A DNA stretch of 32,032 bases from an uncultured Eubacteriales bacterium. GTDB taxonomy: Bacteria > Bacillota > Clostridia > Oscillospirales > Acutalibacteraceae. Location of the stretch: assembly GCA_900315875.1 (NCBI GenBank), contig ONAX01000012.1, positions 1 to 32,032 on the forward strand. Direction: 5' to 3'. The notes beneath the pieces were generated by a model. The model was not told where the DNA came from. It made no database searches and was given only the letters and a program-made list of their open reading frames with translations. This document shows, one piece after another, positions 29,860 to 32,032 of this stretch. The first letter of the stretch is position 1; each line of letters begins with the position of its first letter. The position numbers and the translations under genes were made by a program.

Positions 29860-29920
29860 AAAAATACCCGACACCATTTTATCAAGATTACCTCCGATAA
29901 GACGATGTCGGGTTCAATTA
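29857..29920. repeat. CCCGACA hairpin repeat, copy C (convergent terminator)
   Basis: ACCCGACA (29866-29873) and TGTCGGGT (29906-29913) with inner TTATC/GATAA arms. It overlaps the Rpn stop on one side and ends 10 nt before the stop of the small minus-strand gene on the other. With seven U on the minus strand it can terminate the ATPase/TOPRIM operon. Confidence 0.8.
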
Positions 29921-29929
29921 TTCTTTATT

Positions 29930-30448
29930 CTATTTCAACAGATCAATAAGCGAGTACTCACCTTTGGGGATATTAGCATTTCTTTTATACTCTTTGATTG
30001 CCTTTACAAGTTTTGCAGTATCATTGAAGTATTCTAAGTCAAAATCATAGGATTTAACATTATGCATTTTCAGATCGGCTTTGCAGAAATCACTTGGCTT
30101 TTTACCAGAACGCTTGAATTTTTCATACGCCCCTTCGCGGTGAATGATAAGCATCTCTATTTCGGGAGCGGTTACAACATTTATAACCGAAACTTTATGA
30201 GTATATGCTTTGCTTAGCCGGAACTGTTCTCCTCTTGAATCAAGAATACGTATAACGGATATTTTATCGTCAAATCCCTTTCTCAAGTACCGTTCTTCAA
30301 AAGTTTTTGCATTTCTGCATCTGAGAACGCTTTCTTCCAGCAGTTCTTCACGGGAAAAGATGAGCAGATCGTTATCCAAAAGAATATCAATTATTGCCGA
30401 CTCGGCAGCACCTTCGCATATACAGGCTTTGTATTTTGACAGTTCCAT
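29930..30448 (-). CDS. Small TOPRIM/RloB-like protein paired with an ATPase
   Basis: A 172-residue protein. ACICEGAAESAIIDILL near the N-terminus looks like the first strand and catalytic Glu of a TOPRIM fold. VINVVTAPEIEMLIIHREG (about residues 88-106) resembles the PxFExWLLLH-type segment of RloB-like proteins. It is shorter than RloB or the AriB/DUF4435 partner of PARIS. The gene follows the ATPase gene by 13 nt and shares its promoter. A nuclease effector controlled by the ATPase is the best inference; the family assignment is tentative. Confidence 0.6.
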   Translation of the reverse strand: MELSKYKACICEGAAESAIIDILLDNDLLIFSREELLEESVLRCRNAKTFEERYLRKGFDDKISVIRILDSRGEQFRLSKAYTHKVSVINVVTAPEIEMLIIHREGAYEKFKRSGKKPSDFCKADLKMHNVKSYDFDLEYFNDTAKLVKAIKEYKRNANIPKGEYSLIDLLK

Positions 30449-30461
30449 TTGCGGCCTCCTG

Positions 30462-31607
30462 TTAATCTATCGAAGCCGCAAGGCTCTTTTTTAGCTGCAT
30501 ATATGCCTCATATGCAGGTGTTGTGCCTTCAAGATAACCGCTTTGATATGCATCGCTCTTTTTTATATCATTTCTTTTCAGAATATTGCTCATATTATCG
30601 ACCGTAATACCGTTTCGGTTTCGCACTACATTGATGCTGTCATTGCGATCATACTCGTCAAGCAATTCAGGGTAATGCGTTGTAAAGATAAGAGTTCCAC
30701 CGTTTTTGTTCAGCTTACTGTCCATGAAGAAACGCATAAGTGTTGTTACAATTTCCTTATTGAAATGGTTTTCGATCTCGTCAATCAAAAGGTATCCTCC
30801 GCTTTGCAGTACTTCCTTTACCATAGAAAAGGTTATTATCCCTTTGATAGTACCTGAAGAAAGATAATTTTCCAGGTCCTGAGGATTGTTCAGCACTATC
30901 TCTTTTTCTCCCCTGAATTTCAGATGCAGATGATTCCTTTTTTCCTGCTGCTCGAAATACAACTGCTCAACAGTGGGATCAAGAAATGAAATAATCTCCA
31001 GCGGAATGTCATCAGAAAAGGGAAGAATATTGACATTTGTATAGGACAGTAAGCTAACAAATTCAAGATCATCGTTCAATTTTTTATTTCTAGCTATTAT
31101 AAAGCTTACATCGTCAGGTAAGAACATTTCATTATCATCACGTTCTGATGCAGGAGCAATGTTTCCGAAATCAGTGAGTGTTTTCTTCGTACCGGTTGCG
31201 GATTTTTCCCACAGCCTTTCCTGTGTGATAGTATATTTATATTCACCTGTTTTTGTCTTCTTCGAGGTGATCTCAGTCTCAAGGTAGCATATCTTGCTGT
31301 TTTTATCGCAGAAATAAATATAAAAAACAGCATGTTTAGTACTGCCTAATATTATTTTTTCATCAACATGGTTGATCGGTTTGTTCGACACAATGCTTAA
31401 TGCAAGCTGTATCACCTTCAGAACAGATGTCTTGCCGGACGCATTTATTCCTATAAATGCGTTTGCCGGATTAAGATAAATAGTTGGTGTCAGTTTATGC
31501 AGCTGTTCTTTATCATCCTCGCATACTCTTTGCTGTGCATAAAAGATGATATCCAATTCTTGCTTAAACAGTGGTAATCCTTGAGCTTTTATCCGTAACA
31601 GTTTCAT
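30462..31607 (-). CDS. AAA_15/OLD-like ATPase of a candidate defence pair
   Basis: A 381-residue ABC/SMC-type ATPase. Walker A is GINASGKTS (about residues 53-61), Walker B is GGYLLIDEIEN, the switch His is in LIFTTHYPELLD, and the intervening region is long and charged, as in AAA_15/AAA_21 ATPases that partner with nucleases (RloA, AbiLi, AriA, PtuA types). The start at 31607 has GGAGA at 7 nt and gives MKLLRIKAQG. It is the first gene of a two-gene unit with the TOPRIM-like protein. I cannot name the system from sequence alone. Confidence 0.8.
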   Translation of the reverse strand: MKLLRIKAQGLPLFKQELDIIFYAQQRVCEDDKEQLHKLTPTIYLNPANAFIGINASGKTSVLKVIQLALSIVSNKPINHVDEKIILGSTKHAVFYIYFCDKNSKICYLETEITSKKTKTGEYKYTITQERLWEKSATGTKKTLTDFGNIAPASERDDNEMFLPDDVSFIIARNKKLNDDLEFVSLLSYTNVNILPFSDDIPLEIISFLDPTVEQLYFEQQEKRNHLHLKFRGEKEIVLNNPQDLENYLSSGTIKGIITFSMVKEVLQSGGYLLIDEIENHFNKEIVTTLMRFFMDSKLNKNGGTLIFTTHYPELLDEYDRNDSINVVRNRNGITVDNMSNILKRNDIKKSDAYQSGYLEGTTPAYEAYMQLKKSLAASID

Positions 31608-31658
31608 GACAATCTCCAATTAAAATCAAAAATATCGTTATTAATTTGTTATATGACT

Positions 31659-31687
31659 ATTATATATCATTTTAATTAAAATATCAA
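31659..31687 (-). promoter_or_regulatory. Promoter of the ATPase/TOPRIM pair
   Basis: TTGATA (31682-31687), 17-nt spacer, TATAAT (31659-31664) on the minus strand, about 50 nt before the ATPase start. Confidence 0.75.
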
Positions 31688-31816
31688 CGAAATTTGCGAT
31701 TTTATCTTTAAGCCCTTTTGGGTGCGTTTCGCATATGGATTTATTGCTTTGTTTTCGGCTTGTAATCAACCTTTCGCACTTATCGCTCTATTGAGTTTCA
31801 CGGATTCAGGTATCAT

Positions 31817-32032
31817 TTAAAATATTAATCGCATTGTGCATGGAAGAAACAACAACCACAGAAGCTTAAGTGTGACACCCGTCTTTTTCAGTTCACTGTG
31901 AACATACTCATAGTTAACAGGAGCGTACACCGTTTCCTTCGTATCCGCCCAATAACCCCGCGCCATGCCGAATTGAAGAAACCATGGTAAAATAAACTCC
32001 GAATAGAAATACTCCAATGAAGTGAAACGGAG
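31817..32032 (-). pseudogene. IS21-type transposase (IstA-like) fragment, cut by window edge
   Basis: A frame open to the window edge reads GMARGYWADTKETVYAPVNY then EYVHSELKKTGVTLKLLW, which resembles the N-terminal region of IstA transposases (EYIHKELxKxGVTLKLLW). After KLLW the homology stops and a short unrelated tail (LFLPCTMRLIF) runs to a stop, so the gene is broken there. The DDE catalytic domain is missing. Confidence 0.6.

Overview
The window looks like a chromosomal segment of a low to mid G+C Gram-positive anaerobe of the Clostridia, most likely a Ruminococcus-like gut or rumen bacterium. The evidence is strong purine-rich Shine-Dalgarno (SD) sites, lipobox lipoproteins, a ferredoxin-dependent 2-oxoacid oxidoreductase, a DUF4179-like anti-sigma gene, Cpl-7 lysozyme repeats and DUF4143 ATPases. 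This is inference from protein families; no rRNA or tRNA gene was recognised. The left half (about 1-16,260) is orderly and almost entirely minus strand. The right half (about 16,300-32,032) is accessory DNA rich in gene remnants and repeats.

The left half is a sulfur and thiol regulon with three transcription units, each read right to left. (1) gshA, a class-II glutamine amidotransferase and a second glutamate-cysteine-ligase-like enzyme (16,161-12,778). (2) cysK, then a SAM methyltransferase, metK, luxS, mccB, mccA, a LysR regulator and an amidohydrolase (12,468-4,954); together these form a methionine-to-cysteine (reverse transsulfuration) route. (3) A lipoprotein carrying six Cys-Cys pairs, an ABC importer of the sulfonate/nitrate/taurine class, and subunits of a pyruvate-type ferredoxin oxidoreductase (4,580 to beyond position 1). 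All three promoters carry the same 19-bp inverted repeat, ACCTA-N9-TAGG(A/T), which suggests one shared repressor, plausibly of the Rrf2/CymR type and not encoded here.

The most interesting find is a set of unannotated cysteine-rich leader peptides. A 49-codon ORF with a CCCCMC run sits between cysK and the methyltransferase. It is followed by mutually exclusive RNA helices and an intrinsic terminator, in the classic 1:2 / 2:3 / 3:4 attenuator layout. A 33-codon ORF with six Cys precedes a perfect-stem terminator in front of the Cys-Cys lipoprotein. A 10-codon ORF whose last sense codon is Cys precedes cysK. Together they suggest ribosome-mediated sensing of charged tRNA-Cys layered over operator control.

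The right half begins with remnants (tyrosine phosphatase tail, small ORFs), a two-gene membrane/SHOCT unit, a small XRE regulator, an orphan Tn916-type excisionase and a 5'-truncated GH25 lysozyme. An ECF sigma/anti-sigma pair, a GNAT acetyltransferase, a phage-protein remnant and an XRE regulator divergent from an unknown gene follow. From about 24,260 to 29,920 the DNA is patchy: a group II intron 3' remnant, two DUF4143 ATPases, an Rpn-type nuclease gene and a decayed Rpn copy. Three same-strand copies of a 21-bp tandem-repeat element each lie just upstream of an intact gene, and a CCCGACA hairpin repeat recurs three times. The right end holds a two-gene ATPase plus small TOPRIM/RloB-like unit, a candidate defence module, and an IS21-type transposase fragment.
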